Of a DNA stretch of 64,000 bases, positions 18,614 through 27,001 are shown one piece after another. The notes below the pieces were generated by a model. That model was not told where the DNA came from. It worked only from the letters and a program-made list of their open reading frames with translations, and did not search any database. Within the stretch, counting starts at the first letter, position 1. Each line of letters opens with the position of its first letter. The position numbers were made by a program, and so were the translations under genes. The stretch lies in the NCBI GenBank assembly GCA_902586025.1, contig CACIFV010000002.1:62001-126000 (forward strand). Direction: 5' to 3'. The DNA comes from an uncultured Pelagibacteraceae bacterium. Its GTDB lineage: Bacteria; Pseudomonadota; Alphaproteobacteria; Pelagibacterales; Pelagibacteraceae.

Positions 18614-19495
18614 ATGCTTTCCAAAAATCAATTAGGCTTTTTTTACATGTTTTTATCAATATGTGCCTTTTCATTTATGGATGTAATAGTCAAATGGTCT
18701 TCAGATTATCCAATTGGACAAGTTATGTTCTTTAGAGGTCTATTTGGTATTTTGCCAATTATTTTTTTAGTTCCTAAGACAAGATTTAAAGATTTTTATA
18801 AAACAAATAGACCTGGATTACATTTAATTAGATGTGGTTCAGGATTGATAGCTTTAGCTGCAATATTTTTGGCACTAAGAAACCTACCACTTGCAACAGT
18901 GACAAGTATTTCATTTGCTGCACCCATATTTACAACTTTGCTATCAATATTTTTATTAAGTGAGAAAGTAGGAGTATATAGATGGGCCGCAGTATTTGTA
19001 GGTTTTATTGGTGTTTTAGTAATTACCCAACCAGGATTTTCTAGCTTAAATATTTATTATTTATTTCCAATAATCTTTTGTATTGGAATGTCTTACGTTG
19101 CAATTACAATTAGAAAACTTTCATCCACAGAACCAGTCTGGTTGATCTCATTTTTTTTTTCTTTTGCAATTACAATTGTTGGAGTTTTATCCATACCATT
19201 TGGTTGGATCATGCCAACTTTCAATGATTTCTTACTTTTATGTACAATTGGCTTGTTGGGAGGAACAGCTAATTTATTATTAAGTCAATCATATAAATTA
19301 TCTGAGGTTTCTCTGGTTACACCTCTTAAATATTTAGGATTAATATTTGCAATATCTTTTGGATACTTTATTTGGGATGAAATTCCCACAATTAAAACAT
19401 TGATGGGCGCTTCACTGGTAATAATATCATCAATCATTATATTTCGAAGAGAAATATATTTAAATAAACAAGTAACGGTAAGTAGAAATGAGTAA
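18614..19495 (+). CDS. EamA/DMT-family transporter
   Basis: 293-residue integral membrane protein with about ten hydrophobic segments arranged as two EamA repeats (about 8-140 and 150-280). The N-terminal FSFMDVIVKWSSDYPIGQVMFFRG and MxFxAPIFTTLLSIFLLSEKVG motifs are typical of drug/metabolite transporters. Substrate unknown. It overlaps the glycosylase gene by 8 bases, so both are co-transcribed. Confidence 0.85.
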   Translation: MLSKNQLGFFYMFLSICAFSFMDVIVKWSSDYPIGQVMFFRGLFGILPIIFLVPKTRFKDFYKTNRPGLHLIRCGSGLIALAAIFLALRNLPLATVTSISFAAPIFTTLLSIFLLSEKVGVYRWAAVFVGFIGVLVITQPGFSSLNIYYLFPIIFCIGMSYVAITIRKLSSTEPVWLISFFFSFAITIVGVLSIPFGWIMPTFNDFLLLCTIGLLGGTANLLLSQSYKLSEVSLVTPLKYLGLIFAISFGYFIWDEIPTIKTLMGASLVIISSIIIFRREIYLNKQVTVSRNE

Positions 19496-20114
19496 GGCAC
19501 CACCATATTGGACAAAAGCTAGAACATATCTTTCAAAAAAAGATAGTATTATGAGATCATTGATAAAAAAATATAAAGATAATAATTTAACTACTAGAAA
19601 AGATGTCTTTTATTCTTTATGTAAAAGTATAATAGGACAACAAATAAGTGTTGCTGCCGCAAACTCTGTCTTCAAAAAATTTGAATTAGCATGTAAAAAA
19701 AAAATTAATCCAAAAATTGTTTCCAAGCTTAAAACTTCACAACTTAAAAAATGTGGTCTTAGTCGGCAAAAAATAAGGGGCATCTTGGAAATGTCTCAAA
19801 AATTTAAAGATAAAACTTTTAATCCAAGATTAATTTCGAAAATGAGCGATGAAGAAGCGATTATATATCTATCAACTTTAAGACAGATAGGAAGATGGTC
19901 AGCAGAGATGATTTTGTTATTTACTTATAATAGGTCTAATATCTGGCCAGTTCAGGATATTGGATTATTAAGAGCAATATCAAACAACTATAAAAAAAAA
20001 TATTTTCCACCTGAAATTTTTATAAAAAAACTTCAAAAAAGATTTTCTCCATACTGTTCTGTTGCAACTTGGTATTTGTGGCGTTCAATTGATGACGATA
20101 CTATTCAGTATTAG
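19488..20114 (+). CDS. DNA-3-methyladenine glycosylase II-type (HhH-GPD superfamily)
   Basis: Base-excision repair glycosylase of 208 residues, AlkA-type core without an N-terminal TBP-like domain. Visible: SLCKSIIGQQISVAAANSV (family opening), helix-hairpin-helix LRQIGRWSAEMILLF and the catalytic Asp in WPVQDIGLLRAI. The tail SPYCSVATWYLWRS fits AlkA/Mag1. Probably removes alkylated purines. It overlaps the convergent DUF1330 gene by 14 bases. Confidence 0.85.
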   Translation: MSKAPPYWTKARTYLSKKDSIMRSLIKKYKDNNLTTRKDVFYSLCKSIIGQQISVAAANSVFKKFELACKKKINPKIVSKLKTSQLKKCGLSRQKIRGILEMSQKFKDKTFNPRLISKMSDEEAIIYLSTLRQIGRWSAEMILLFTYNRSNIWPVQDIGLLRAISNNYKKKYFPPEIFIKKLQKRFSPYCSVATWYLWRSIDDDTIQY

Positions 20115-20397
20115 CACCCTCCACGATAAACATATGTCTTTTTGTAGTTTGTTCTGCATAAGACCAAGCTTTTAAATAATCTTCTGAGTCATGACAAGAT
20201 ATGGCGTTATCATAACTGGGAAATTCCCAAATGACAGTTCTTAATATTTTGTCACCACTATAATATTTTAGTTTGCCTCCTCTAACTACAGGAGTACCAC
20301 CAAATTTTTTTATAACTGGTATTGCATTTTCACCATATTTTTTTAGGTTATCTTGGTCTAAAATCTCTGTATACAAACTTACCCAATATGCCTTCAT
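20101..20397 (-). CDS. DUF1330 family protein (copy 1)
   Basis: 98-residue dimeric alpha/beta-barrel (ferredoxin-like) protein of the DUF1330 family; biochemical role not established. Motifs: opening MKAYWVSLYTEI, GGTPVVRGGKLKYYSGD, VIWEFPSYDNAISCHDSEDYLKAW. A good ribosome site (AAGGAG) lies 5 bases before the ATG. It follows copy 2 by 18 bases on the same strand; the two are related but diverged tandem paralogues. Confidence 0.88.
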   Translation of the reverse strand: MKAYWVSLYTEILDQDNLKKYGENAIPVIKKFGGTPVVRGGKLKYYSGDKILRTVIWEFPSYDNAISCHDSEDYLKAWSYAEQTTKRHMFIVEGANTE

Positions 20398-20415
20398 ATT
20401 TGCTCCTTTGCTAAG

Positions 20416-20706
20416 TTATTCCATTCCTTCAAATATCATATGTTCTCTAATTACATTGTCTTTAAGATATGTTCTTGCCTCAACATATTCTTCAGAATCG
20501 TAACATTTTTTGGCAGTTTCCACGTCTGGGAATTCTGCAAGTGCTATTCTAACCATTTCTCTACCTTCAAGTGCAATGTTATTAGCGCTCCGAGCTAAAA
20601 TTTTTCCAGAATGTTTTAATACAGCTTCTTTTGCTTTATCTGCATATTTTTTCATTCTTTCAGGGTCTTTAATTTCACTGTAAGTTGCAATCCAGTAACC
20701 TTTCAT
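20416..20706 (-). CDS. DUF1330 family protein (copy 2)
   Basis: 96-residue DUF1330 protein, opening MKGYWIATYSEIKDPERMKKY, then LEGREMVRIALAEFPDVETA and CYDSEEYVEARTY. It shares the MK(A/G)YW and F-P-x-x-E/D-x-A blocks with the neighbouring copy. Its ATG is preceded by AAGGAG and lies 27 bases from the divergent phosphoribosyltransferase start, so a short shared promoter region is implied. Function unknown. Confidence 0.88.
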   Translation of the reverse strand: MKGYWIATYSEIKDPERMKKYADKAKEAVLKHSGKILARSANNIALEGREMVRIALAEFPDVETAKKCYDSEEYVEARTYLKDNVIREHMIFEGME

Positions 20707-20733
20707 AATTCTCCTTTTTAATTTTTTTTTTTT

Positions 20734-21270
20734 ATGTTACCAAATTTTATGGCAGAAAAATTAATAATCAATTATGAAGATTATAAATTAGCAGTTGAAA
20801 AGTTAGCTCTTACAATCGAAAAAAATTACAAACCATCTGTTTTAGTCGGAATAATGAGGGGTGCAGCACCTATAATTGATATGCTATCAAGAATATTTAA
20901 ATTGCCCACTGCTTATGTTGTTATTCAAAGTTATTCTGGAGAAACTGTAGAAAATAAACAGGGCGAACTTATTTTTGCAAGAGACATAAGCTCAATAGCT
21001 AAAAACGAAGACTTTAAAAATGTTTTATTAGTGGATGATTTATCTGATACTGGTCTTACATTAAATGAAAGTATTAAATGGTTAAAAAATTATGCTCCAG
21101 TGAAAAACTATATTCAAGAAATAAAAACAGCTTGTCTTTGGAAAAAAAAATCTTCTTCTTTTACTCCAGATTTTTGTCCAATTTTACTAGATGGAGATCC
21201 TTGGATAGTTCAACCCTCAGAATATTATGATGAAATAGATATTAATGGCTTAAAGAAAAAACATTCATAG
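20734..21270 (+). CDS. Purine-type phosphoribosyltransferase
   Basis: 178-residue type I PRTase: PRPP-binding motif NVLLVDDLSDTGLTL (about 99-113), substrate-entry GIMRGAAPI (about 45) and a C-terminal GDPWIVQPSEYYDEID that resembles xanthine-guanine/hypoxanthine enzymes. Likely salvages a purine base to its nucleotide; exact base unknown. An in-frame ATG at 20749 would start the protein at MAEK and may be the true start. A strong hairpin terminator follows directly. The neighbouring nucleoside-type ABC transporter fits a salvage role. Confidence 0.82.
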   Translation: MLPNFMAEKLIINYEDYKLAVEKLALTIEKNYKPSVLVGIMRGAAPIIDMLSRIFKLPTAYVVIQSYSGETVENKQGELIFARDISSIAKNEDFKNVLLVDDLSDTGLTLNESIKWLKNYAPVKNYIQEIKTACLWKKKSSSFTPDFCPILLDGDPWIVQPSEYYDEIDINGLKKKHS

Positions 21271-21271
21271 A

Positions 21272-21300
21272 AAAAGGCCAACTTATATAGTTGGCCTTTT
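21272..21300. terminator. Bidirectional rho-independent terminator
   Basis: Perfect 11-bp stem: AAAAGGCCAAC at 21272-21282 pairs with GTTGGCCTTTT at 21290-21300, with a 7-base loop (ttatata). A-rich before and T-rich after, so it can end both the plus-strand phosphoribosyltransferase transcript and the minus-strand ABC transporter transcript. Confidence 0.9.
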
Positions 21301-21317
21301 AAATTTTTTTTTAAAAA

Positions 21318-22382
21318 TTATTTTGGAATATCTCCTTCAACACCTTTTACATAAACGCTCATTCCAGCTAACATTCCATCATCAGCAACTTTTCCTTCGG
21401 CAACTAATATATTACCTTTTTGGTCGTATATAGGACCTGTGAACGAATGAACTTTTCCTGATGCTAGATCTTTTTGAAGCTGTTCTACTTCTTTAACTAA
21501 GTCAGCACCCATTGCAGAATTATATGGTCCCATAGCAACCATACCTTCCTTTAATCCATGCCATGTATCTTGTTGATTCCATGAACCATCTCTTGCAGCA
21601 ATTGCTCTTTCAACATAATATGGTGCCCAATCATCAATAATTGAAGTCAAAATTGATTTAGGAGCAAATCTCTGCATGTCACTTGCTTGACCAAATGACC
21701 AAACACCTGCCTTCTCTGCTGTTTGAACTGGTGCTGTACTATCTGTATGTTGCATAATTACATCTGCACCTTGATCGATTAAAGCTTGCGCTGCTTCAGC
21801 TTCTTTACCTGGATCATACCAAGTAAATACCCATACAATTTTAGTTTTAATATTTGGATTCACTTTTTGTGCAGCAAGAGTCATTGCATTAATTCCTCTT
21901 ATTACTTCAGGAATTGGAAAAGATGCAATATAGCCAATCGTGTTAGTTTTGGTCATTTTTCCAGCAATATGGCCTAAAAGAGTTCTTCCTTCGTAAAATC
22001 TTGCAGAATAGGTAGAAACATTTGAGTGCTCTCTTTTATAACCTGTTGCGTGTTCAAATTTTACGTTTGGAAAATCTTTTGCAACTTTGTTAGTTGGATC
22101 CATATATCCAAAACTAGTTGTAAAAATTAAGTCGTGGCCAGATTGAGCCAGTTGTCTTATTACTCTTTCTGCATCAGCACCTTCTGGAACACTTTCAACA
22201 AATGTTGTTTTTATTCCAGCTGCCTCTACAGCGTTTCTACCTTCGTGATGTTGAAATGTCCATCCATGGTCACCAGTTGGACCAACATAGACAAAACCAA
22301 CTTTAAAATCCGCATTTGAGTTTACACTAAACCCAAGTAGAAAAATTGCAGAAATTAAATATCTAAAAAAGTTTTTATACAT
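21318..22382 (-). CDS. BMP-family (PnrA-like) ABC substrate-binding protein
   Basis: Periplasmic solute-binding protein of the basic membrane protein/PnrA family, usually for nucleosides. An upstream in-frame ATG at 22430 exists, but the ATG at 22382 is preceded by AGAGGGG and opens a signal peptide directly (MYKNFFRYLISAIFLLGFSVNSNA), giving about 354 residues. Mature protein starts DFKVGFVYVGPTGDHGWTF, the family signature; GIKTTFVESVPEGADAE, DLIFTTSFGYMDP, GADVIMQHTDSTA and GVWSFGQASD follow. Last gene of the transporter operon, 88 bases after the permease, ending at the shared terminator. Confidence 0.93.
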   Translation of the reverse strand: MYKNFFRYLISAIFLLGFSVNSNADFKVGFVYVGPTGDHGWTFQHHEGRNAVEAAGIKTTFVESVPEGADAERVIRQLAQSGHDLIFTTSFGYMDPTNKVAKDFPNVKFEHATGYKREHSNVSTYSARFYEGRTLLGHIAGKMTKTNTIGYIASFPIPEVIRGINAMTLAAQKVNPNIKTKIVWVFTWYDPGKEAEAAQALIDQGADVIMQHTDSTAPVQTAEKAGVWSFGQASDMQRFAPKSILTSIIDDWAPYYVERAIAARDGSWNQQDTWHGLKEGMVAMGPYNSAMGADLVKEVEQLQKDLASGKVHSFTGPIYDQKGNILVAEGKVADDGMLAGMSVYVKGVEGDIPK

Positions 22383-22470
22383 TTTGAATTTCCCCTCTAA
22401 ATTTTTTTTGTGAAGCTTTAAGTTAATCAAAATTCAAAAAAAAAAAATAATTATTTTCGAATAGCTAACA

Positions 22471-23403
22471 TTACTTTTCCTTATAGAATATTCTTCCTAA
22501 GGAGGTTGGAGTATTCAGTTTTATTTTTCTACTGTCACGAGAGATTACAACTAAAACTATTATTGTCATTAAATAAGGTAATGCACTTAAAAATTGAACT
22601 GGTATTCTAAACCCAATTGCTTGCATATGTAATTGTAGAATTGTAATCCCACCAAAAATTAAAGCACCAATTAATACTTTTATAGGACTCCAGGTTGCAA
22701 ATACAACCAAAGCCAAAGCTATCCATCCTCTTCCAGCTGTCATATTTTCAATCCACTGTGGAGTGTATATTAAGGATAGATATGCACCTGCCAAGCCACA
22801 CATGGCTCCTCCATAAAGAATACAACAGTATCTAACTATAATAACATTTATACCTTGATTAGATGCCGAAACAGGCGAATCACCAACAGCTCTAACAACT
22901 AAACCTAATTTAGTTTTTTTCAAAAAATAATTAGTTAAAAATGGTAAAGCAAAAGCAAAATACAATACTATAGAGTGTCCAAATAATATTGGTCCAAAAA
23001 ACGGAATACTTTCTCTTAAACTTGAAAATAAAATTGGAAATTCTTTTCCAGGGATACCAACAAAATTTTTTCCTAACATTGCGGATAAACCAATACCAAA
23101 AATAGTTAATGCCAAACCTGTTGCAACATGGTTTGTAAGAAGAGATTGCGTTAAAAATCCAAAGATTAGTGAAATTATAACTCCTGATAACATAGAGCCT
23201 ACGATTGCTATAAAAAGGTTATCTGTTATTACCATTAAAGCAAATCCAGATATTGCTCCGATTATCATCATTCCTTCGACACCTAAATTTAAAACGCCCG
23301 ATCTTTCAGTAATTAATTCACCTGAAGCAGCAAGTATTAATGGCACAGATGAAGCCATTATCGATCCTATCAGAATTCCTATAAAACTAATGTCTAAGGT
23401 CAT
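22471..23403 (-). CDS. ABC transporter permease, nucleoside/simple-sugar type (second permease)
   Basis: 310-residue membrane protein of the BPD_transp_2 family (RbsC/NupQ-like), with ITERSGVLNLGVEGMMIIGA near residues 32-51, the conserved segment of this permease group. About eight to nine membrane spans. It overlaps the upstream permease gene by 17 bases. Partner of the adjoining permease, double ATPase and BMP-type binding protein. Confidence 0.9.
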   Translation of the reverse strand: MTLDISFIGILIGSIMASSVPLILAASGELITERSGVLNLGVEGMMIIGAISGFALMVITDNLFIAIVGSMLSGVIISLIFGFLTQSLLTNHVATGLALTIFGIGLSAMLGKNFVGIPGKEFPILFSSLRESIPFFGPILFGHSIVLYFAFALPFLTNYFLKKTKLGLVVRAVGDSPVSASNQGINVIIVRYCCILYGGAMCGLAGAYLSLIYTPQWIENMTAGRGWIALALVVFATWSPIKVLIGALIFGGITILQLHMQAIGFRIPVQFLSALPYLMTIIVLVVISRDSRKIKLNTPTSLGRIFYKEK

Positions 23404-24466
23404 TTTTTTTTAAATTTAAATTTTTAACTTTGAAAAAAAGCAAGTAATCAGATGCGAGCAAAAAAAATAAGATCATACCCTGAAAGACTTGGCCAGTATA
23501 TTTTGGTATTTGTAAAAAAATTTGAGCTGTTTCAGCACCGAGGTATGTCAATGCAACAACCAAAGATGCAAAAATTATGCCAAAAGGATTAAGACGACCT
23601 AAAAAAGCAACAATAATTGCAGTAAAACCGTAATCGGGGGATATCATTCTATGCAGTTGTCCAATAGGCCCAGTAATTTCACCAACTCCAGCTAATCCCG
23701 CACAAGCACCACTAATCATAAAAACAACCAAAATCATGGTTTTTCCTTTAAACCCAGCATACTTAGCGGTTTTTAAACTTAGACCAGATACTTTAATCTG
23801 AAAGCCTAAATAGGTTTTATAAAGAATAAACCAACTCAGCATAACTGCTCCAAGAGCTAAAAAAATACCAGCATGAATTCTCAAACCCTCAAATAATAAT
23901 GGCATTCTAGATGAGTCACTAAATTGTCTTGTTTCAGGAAAATTAAAACCTTCAGGATTACTCCATGGCCCAACTACTAAGTAATCTAATAGTAGCTTTG
24001 AAACGTAAACCAACATAAGACTAACTAAAATCTCATTTGTATTAAAATATGTTTTAAGGATTGCTGGGATAAGTGCAAAGATCATTCCCCCGATTGCTCC
24101 AGCAAGTATAACTAAAGGAAGTATATGAAAACCTTCTTGATTATAAAATAAAAGAGCAACTCCACCTCCAACAATTGCACCAAAAGTTAATTGTCCCTCT
24201 GCACCAATATTCCAATTGTTACTTTTAAAACAAAATGATAAACCAATAGCAATTAAGCAAAGGGGTGTTGCTTTGAGTAACAATTCACTGAGTCCATATA
24301 AATTTGAAACTGGAGTTATAAAGTAAAACTTAAGTGCTTCTATTGGATTAAAACCTAAAATATAAAAAATTATACCACCACCTAAAATTGTAAGTATGAT
24401 TGCAATAAAAGGAGTAAAAAAATATAATGCCATTGGTACATCATTTCTTTTTTCAATTTTAATCAA
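23387..24466 (-). CDS. ABC transporter permease, nucleoside/simple-sugar type (first permease)
   Basis: 359-residue BPD_transp_2 permease (NupP-like). Conserved NNWNIGAEGQLTFGAIVGGG at about 84-103 is the variant of the permease motif usual for the first permease in BMP-type systems. Multiple membrane spans. It overlaps the ATPase gene by 8 bases and the second permease by 17, so translation is coupled along the operon. Confidence 0.9.
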   Translation of the reverse strand: MIKIEKRNDVPMALYFFTPFIAIILTILGGGIIFYILGFNPIEALKFYFITPVSNLYGLSELLLKATPLCLIAIGLSFCFKSNNWNIGAEGQLTFGAIVGGGVALLFYNQEGFHILPLVILAGAIGGMIFALIPAILKTYFNTNEILVSLMLVYVSKLLLDYLVVGPWSNPEGFNFPETRQFSDSSRMPLLFEGLRIHAGIFLALGAVMLSWFILYKTYLGFQIKVSGLSLKTAKYAGFKGKTMILVVFMISGACAGLAGVGEITGPIGQLHRMISPDYGFTAIIVAFLGRLNPFGIIFASLVVALTYLGAETAQIFLQIPKYTGQVFQGMILFFLLASDYLLFFKVKNLNLKKNDLRH

Positions 24467-25958
24467 TGGAACCTCCTCCCATTAGAAGTCCTAATTTTTC
24501 TGGAGTCACTTCCTCTGAAGGCATTATTTTTGAGAGCTTGCCTTTGTAAATAACTGCAATTCTATCACTGAGTTTTAATAACTCCTCCGTGTCTGTAGAA
24601 ATCAAAATCGTTGATTTTTCTTGATCATTAATTTTTATAAGTGTTTCATGAATATAATTGATTGCACCCACATCGAGTCCCCATGTTGGATTGTAACAAA
24701 TTAATAATTCTGGAGCTGTAATTAATTCCCTCCCTAAAATAAGTTTTTGCAAATTTCCACCCGATAAAAATTGACTTTTTAATTCTACATTGTCAGTATT
24801 TACCGAGAAATCAGATAAAATTTTCTTAGAATGCTCTTTAATTTTTTTTTCATTTACCAAACCTTTTTCAAAAAAATTTGATGACTTGAAATTATTTAAA
24901 GCTACATTTTCATATATTTTTAATTCAGGTACAGCTGCTTGAGATATTCTATCTTCAGGAGAAAAAGCCATTAAATACTCTCGTCGTTGCTTTGGATTTA
25001 GTTTAGCAATTTCTTTATTTCGAAAAATAATTGATGTATCAGGTGTAATTATTTCCCCACTCAAAATTTGAAAGAGTTCGTTTTGACCATTGCCAGAAAT
25101 ACCTGCTATACCTAAACATTCTCCTTTCTTTACAGAAAAATTTAGATTAACTAAATTTGTTTCAAAAGGATCATCGCTATAAAAATTTAAATGTTTTACT
25201 TTAAATATCTCATCTTTATTTTTGGAAATATTAATTTTTTTCTTAATTTTTGCTAGTTTTTGACCAACCATCTTATTTGCGAGAGTTTCAACTTTTTCAT
25301 TTTGTGTTTGGCTAACAGATACGACCTTACCTTTTCGCATTACTGCAACTTCATCGCATAAAGACAAAACTTCTTTTAGTTTGTGAGTAATGTAAATAAT
25401 TAATATTCCTTCATCACAGAATTTTTTTAAAGATATAAATAATTCCTCTGTTTCTTGTTCAGTCAAAACAGATGTAGGCTCATCCATGATTAGAACTTTA
25501 GGGCTTCTTAAAAGACATCTTATAATCTCAACTTTTTGCTTTTGTCCTGCTGATAAATTTAATACAGGAACATCAAGGTCAATACTAAAGTTATATTTTT
25601 TAAATATTTCATTTATTCTTACCCTTAAACTTTTGTTATCTTCAGTTGCATCTATACTTAAGTTTTCAAATACCGATAAAGTTTCAAATAAATTGAAATG
25701 CTGAAAAACCATTCCAATTTTATTTTTTTTGGCATCGAGTGGTGAATTTAATTTTAAATTTTTTTCATTTAAAAAAACCTCACCATTATCTGGGCTTATC
25801 ACACCAGACAAAATTTTTACTAATGTGGATTTGCCAGCTCCGTTCTCTCCTAATAGTGCGTATATTTTTCCACTTTTAAATTTAAGAGATACATTATCAT
25901 TAGCTATACATCCTGGATATATTTTTGATATATTTGATATTCGTAAGTCTGTTGCCAT
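24459..25958 (-). CDS. ABC transporter ATPase with two nucleotide-binding domains (NupO/RbsA-like)
   Basis: 499 residues with two ABC domains. First: Walker A LLGENGAGKSTLVKIL (about 34-49), signature LSAGQKQKVE, Walker B VLIMDEPTSVL, switch His in IYITHKLKEV. Second: degenerate Walker A GISGNGQNEL, signature LSGGNLQKL and LLICYNPTWGLDVGA, the degenerate pattern expected in the second half of RbsA/nucleoside-type ATPases. Start of the minus-strand transporter operon. Probably energises purine or pyrimidine nucleoside uptake; substrate inferred from the BMP protein. Confidence 0.93.
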   Translation of the reverse strand: MATDLRISNISKIYPGCIANDNVSLKFKSGKIYALLGENGAGKSTLVKILSGVISPDNGEVFLNEKNLKLNSPLDAKKNKIGMVFQHFNLFETLSVFENLSIDATEDNKSLRVRINEIFKKYNFSIDLDVPVLNLSAGQKQKVEIIRCLLRSPKVLIMDEPTSVLTEQETEELFISLKKFCDEGILIIYITHKLKEVLSLCDEVAVMRKGKVVSVSQTQNEKVETLANKMVGQKLAKIKKKINISKNKDEIFKVKHLNFYSDDPFETNLVNLNFSVKKGECLGIAGISGNGQNELFQILSGEIITPDTSIIFRNKEIAKLNPKQRREYLMAFSPEDRISQAAVPELKIYENVALNNFKSSNFFEKGLVNEKKIKEHSKKILSDFSVNTDNVELKSQFLSGGNLQKLILGRELITAPELLICYNPTWGLDVGAINYIHETLIKINDQEKSTILISTDTEELLKLSDRIAVIYKGKLSKIMPSEEVTPEKLGLLMGGGSID

Positions 25959-26096
25959 AGCATTTCTTTAATATAATAAATCAATAACTCAATAATCTTT
26001 AAAATTTCTTATCTTTTCAAATTTGTATTAAATTCAAACAATTTAATGAAAGTTTTGAACAAATTGTTAACATAATTCAACTTTAGGTATGTATTA

Positions 26097-26429
26097 ATGA
26101 TTATTGCTTTTAAAAATAATACTTTATTAAAAAAATTTGTTGCTCTGTTTATCACATTAACAATAATTTTTTTAACTGGATGCCAAACAATTAAAAAGAA
26201 ATCTGATGAAGTGGCTGAAAAAGAGAATGAAAAATTTGGTCAATTCGTTGGAAAAGAAGTTAATGAGATGAGATTAGAATTAGGCTCACCTTCAGAAGAT
26301 TTTGTCAATGAACTTGGAAATGAAATTCTTATCTACAAAACAAAAAAATATGGAATTCCTTGTGAAAGAAAATTTGAGGTGAATGCATCAGGGGTTATTA
26401 TCGGATTTAGCTCTAGTGGATGTATTTAG
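26097..26429 (+). CDS. Small lipoprotein, SmpA/OmlA-like fold possible
   Basis: 110 residues with signal peptide and lipobox LTGC (Cys about 29). The mature part contains GKEVNEMRLELGSPSEDF and LIYKTKKYGIPCERKFEVNASGVIIGF, a layout like SmpA/OmlA small outer-membrane lipoproteins (helical start, then a beta unit). Two cysteines in the mature part (Cys at IPC and SSGC) could pair. Precise function not recognised. A G+C-rich hairpin lies immediately after the stop. Confidence 0.7.
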   Translation: MIIAFKNNTLLKKFVALFITLTIIFLTGCQTIKKKSDEVAEKENEKFGQFVGKEVNEMRLELGSPSEDFVNELGNEILIYKTKKYGIPCERKFEVNASGVIIGFSSSGCI

Positions 26430-26430
26430 T

Positions 26431-26453
26431 CTTGTGGGGACTGGCCCCACAAG
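26431..26453. terminator. G+C-rich hairpin between convergent genes
   Basis: Perfect 9-bp stem CTTGTGGGG (26431-26439) with CCCCACAAG (26445-26453), loop actgg. It sits between the lipoprotein stop and the convergent hsp20 stop at 26462. Neither flank carries a good T-run, so it is an imperfect intrinsic terminator or a 3'-end stabilising structure. It stands out in such an A+T-rich sequence. Confidence 0.6.
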
Positions 26454-26461
26454 CAAGGTAC

Positions 26462-26908
26462 TTATTTAATTTCAATAAGTTTCTTTTTTTTATGTTCTGG
26501 AATAATCCTTTCACATGCAATTGTTAAAAGACCATCTTTTAACTCTGCGCCATTCACTTTTACATCATCAGCAATTGTAAATGATCTCGCAAATTGTCTT
26601 TGCGATATACCTTTGTGGATTATCTCTCCATCTTGGTTTTTGTTTTCACTTCTATCAACTTGTTTAGTTCTTACAGTTAATAGATTATCTTCAAACTCTA
26701 CCTCAACATCTTTTTTGCTAAAACCAGCTAAAGCAACCTCAATTGAGTAGTTATCTTTGCCAGTTCTTCTTATGTTGTAAGGTGGGTAGTTTGATTGCAT
26801 ACTTAAACCACCATTACCCAACATGCTTTCGAACTGGTCAAACATATCGTCAAAACCAATTGAGAAAGGCCGAAGTGAATTGAAAATTGATAAATCCTTA
26901 CTTGTCAT
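26462..26908 (-). CDS. Small heat shock protein Hsp20 (IbpA family)
   Basis: ATP-independent holdase chaperone of 148 residues. N-terminal region SIGFDDMFDQFESML, alpha-crystallin domain about 38-135 (YNIRRTGKDNYSIEVALAGFSKKDVEVEFEDNLLTV) and C-terminal tail with the oligomerisation-type I-x-I/V region reduced to IPEHKKKKLIEIK. The gene is preceded by AAGGAGG at 5 bases from the ATG, an RpoH-like promoter and a structured leader (separate entries). Single gene on the minus strand. Confidence 0.95.
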   Translation of the reverse strand: MTSKDLSIFNSLRPFSIGFDDMFDQFESMLGNGGLSMQSNYPPYNIRRTGKDNYSIEVALAGFSKKDVEVEFEDNLLTVRTKQVDRSENKNQDGEIIHKGISQRQFARSFTIADDVKVNGAELKDGLLTIACERIIPEHKKKKLIEIK

Positions 26909-26910
26909 AT

Positions 26911-26966
26911 TATCCTCCTTTAATTAAGCAAGTTTATTTATTGCTAGCCCCATTAGGCGACTAACA
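26911..26966 (-). promoter_or_regulatory. Candidate ROSE-like RNA thermometer in the hsp20 leader
   Basis: The predicted leader holds two hairpins. A 5' hairpin GUUAGUCGCC / GGGGCUAGC (nine pairs with a bulged G, loop UAAU; about 26944-26966) and a second one in which CUUGCU (centred 26927-26932) faces AGGAG of the ribosome site at 26915-26919. The second has the ROSE hallmark: U(U/C)GCU opposite AGGA with one G bulged. ROSE elements in alphaproteobacteria open on heating to expose the Shine-Dalgarno of hsp20 genes. Pairing was found by eye; no folding was run. Confidence 0.55.
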
Positions 26967-26972
26967 GTAACT

Positions 26973-27000
26973 ATATGGTAATTAATTTTGATATTTCAAG
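26973..27000 (-). promoter_or_regulatory. RpoH (sigma-32)-type promoter of hsp20
   Basis: On the minus strand: -35 CTTGAA (27000-26995), 16-base spacer, -10 CCATAT (26978-26973). This matches the alphaproteobacterial heat-shock consensus (CTTGA, then CYTAT-like with 16-17 spacing). Predicted transcript start near 26966, so the 5' leader is about 58 bases. Confidence 0.6.
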
Positions 27001-27001
27001 A

